Below, piece after piece: positions 6,721 through 6,869 of a stretch of 6,869 nt of DNA (position 1 is its first letter; every line of letters starts with the position of its first letter). The stretch comes from Planctomycetota bacterium (GTDB lineage Bacteria; Planctomycetota; UBA1135; UBA2386): NCBI GenBank assembly GCA_947455805.1, contig CANGSN010000167.1:1-6869 (forward strand), read 5' to 3'. The position numbers were made by a program, and so were the translations under genes. Below the pieces are notes generated by a model. It had not been told where the DNA came from and made no database searches. It saw only the letters and a program-made list of their open reading frames with translations.

Positions 6721-6869
6721 GCGTTGCGTGGGTTGCTGACGGGGCGGGCCGCCGCGGCCTTCGCGGTGCTGCTGGCGCCGAGCTGGCGGACCAGGGACCT
6801 GGCGCGCGCGTTGTCGCTGCACACCGCCAGCAGCGTGTCGTCGCCGGCGATGGTGCCGACGACGCCGGG
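6717..6869 (-). CDS. argR: Arginine repressor ArgR, C-terminal part only
   Basis: Only the last 50 residues are in the window; the start lies beyond the right edge. The fragment opens with GVVGTIAGDDTLLAVC, the hallmark of the ArgR C-terminal oligomerisation and arginine-binding domain, in which the paired aspartates (fragment residues 10-11) bind the co-repressor arginine. A helix (ARARSLVRQLG) follows where the family usually ends, then about 19 further Ala/Ser/Pro-rich residues not typical of ArgR. The winged-helix DNA-binding domain is not visible. ArgR normally forms hexamers that repress arginine biosynthetic genes. Its place as the first visible gene, overlapping argC by 4 bases, suggests co-transcription with its targets and possible autoregulation. 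The fragment is short but the motif is distinctive. Confidence 0.88.
   Translation of the reverse strand, partial: PGVVGTIAGDDTLLAVCSDNARARSLVRQLGASSTAKAAAARPVSNPRNA

Noticed and set aside
6717..6869. argR-argC in-frame fusion
   Set aside because: A first quick reading seemed to run through, but careful recounting puts a TGA at 6719-6717 in the argR frame, overlapping the argC ATG in a different frame.

Overview
This window is a high-GC (roughly 70% G+C by eye) bacterial arginine-biosynthesis operon, read entirely on the minus strand. From right to left the order is argR (3' end only), argC, argB, argD, argF, a 174-base gap, argG, and argH (lacking only its last few codons). All seven products were recognised from their protein motifs. 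Base composition and GTG starts suggest a GC-rich bacterium, but I cannot name a phylum. The order differs from the actinobacterial argCJBDFRGH cluster: there is no argJ, and argR lies upstream of argC.

The genes cover the pathway from N-acetylglutamate to arginine. ArgB phosphorylates N-acetylglutamate, ArgC reduces the acyl phosphate, and ArgD transaminates the semialdehyde to N-acetylornithine. ArgF makes citrulline, ArgG argininosuccinate and ArgH arginine plus fumarate. The glutamate acetylation step and the N-acetylornithine deacetylation step (argA/argE or argJ) are not in the window and must be supplied elsewhere. ArgR is the arginine-responsive repressor. As the first visible gene it may control its own operon from a promoter beyond the right edge.

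Five of the six gene junctions overlap: argR/argC by 4 bases (ATGA), argC/argB, argD/argF and argG/argH by 4 bases each (GTGA with a GTG start), and argB/argD by 8 bases. This predicts strong translational coupling. The only break is between argF and argG. It holds a 110-bp palindromic element at 2622-2731 with 20/23 matching inverted ends, two arm hairpins and a central GC-rich hairpin. One end of the element supplies the last codon and the stop of argF. This is the most unusual thing in the window.

Otherwise the region is conventional core metabolism. I see no defence system, phage or toxin genes, RNA genes or CRISPR array. Smaller oddities are an arginine in the glycine-rich nucleotide loop of ArgC, an insertion in a substrate loop of ArgB, a leucine in the carbamoyl-phosphate motif of ArgF, and a long alanine-rich tail on ArgR.
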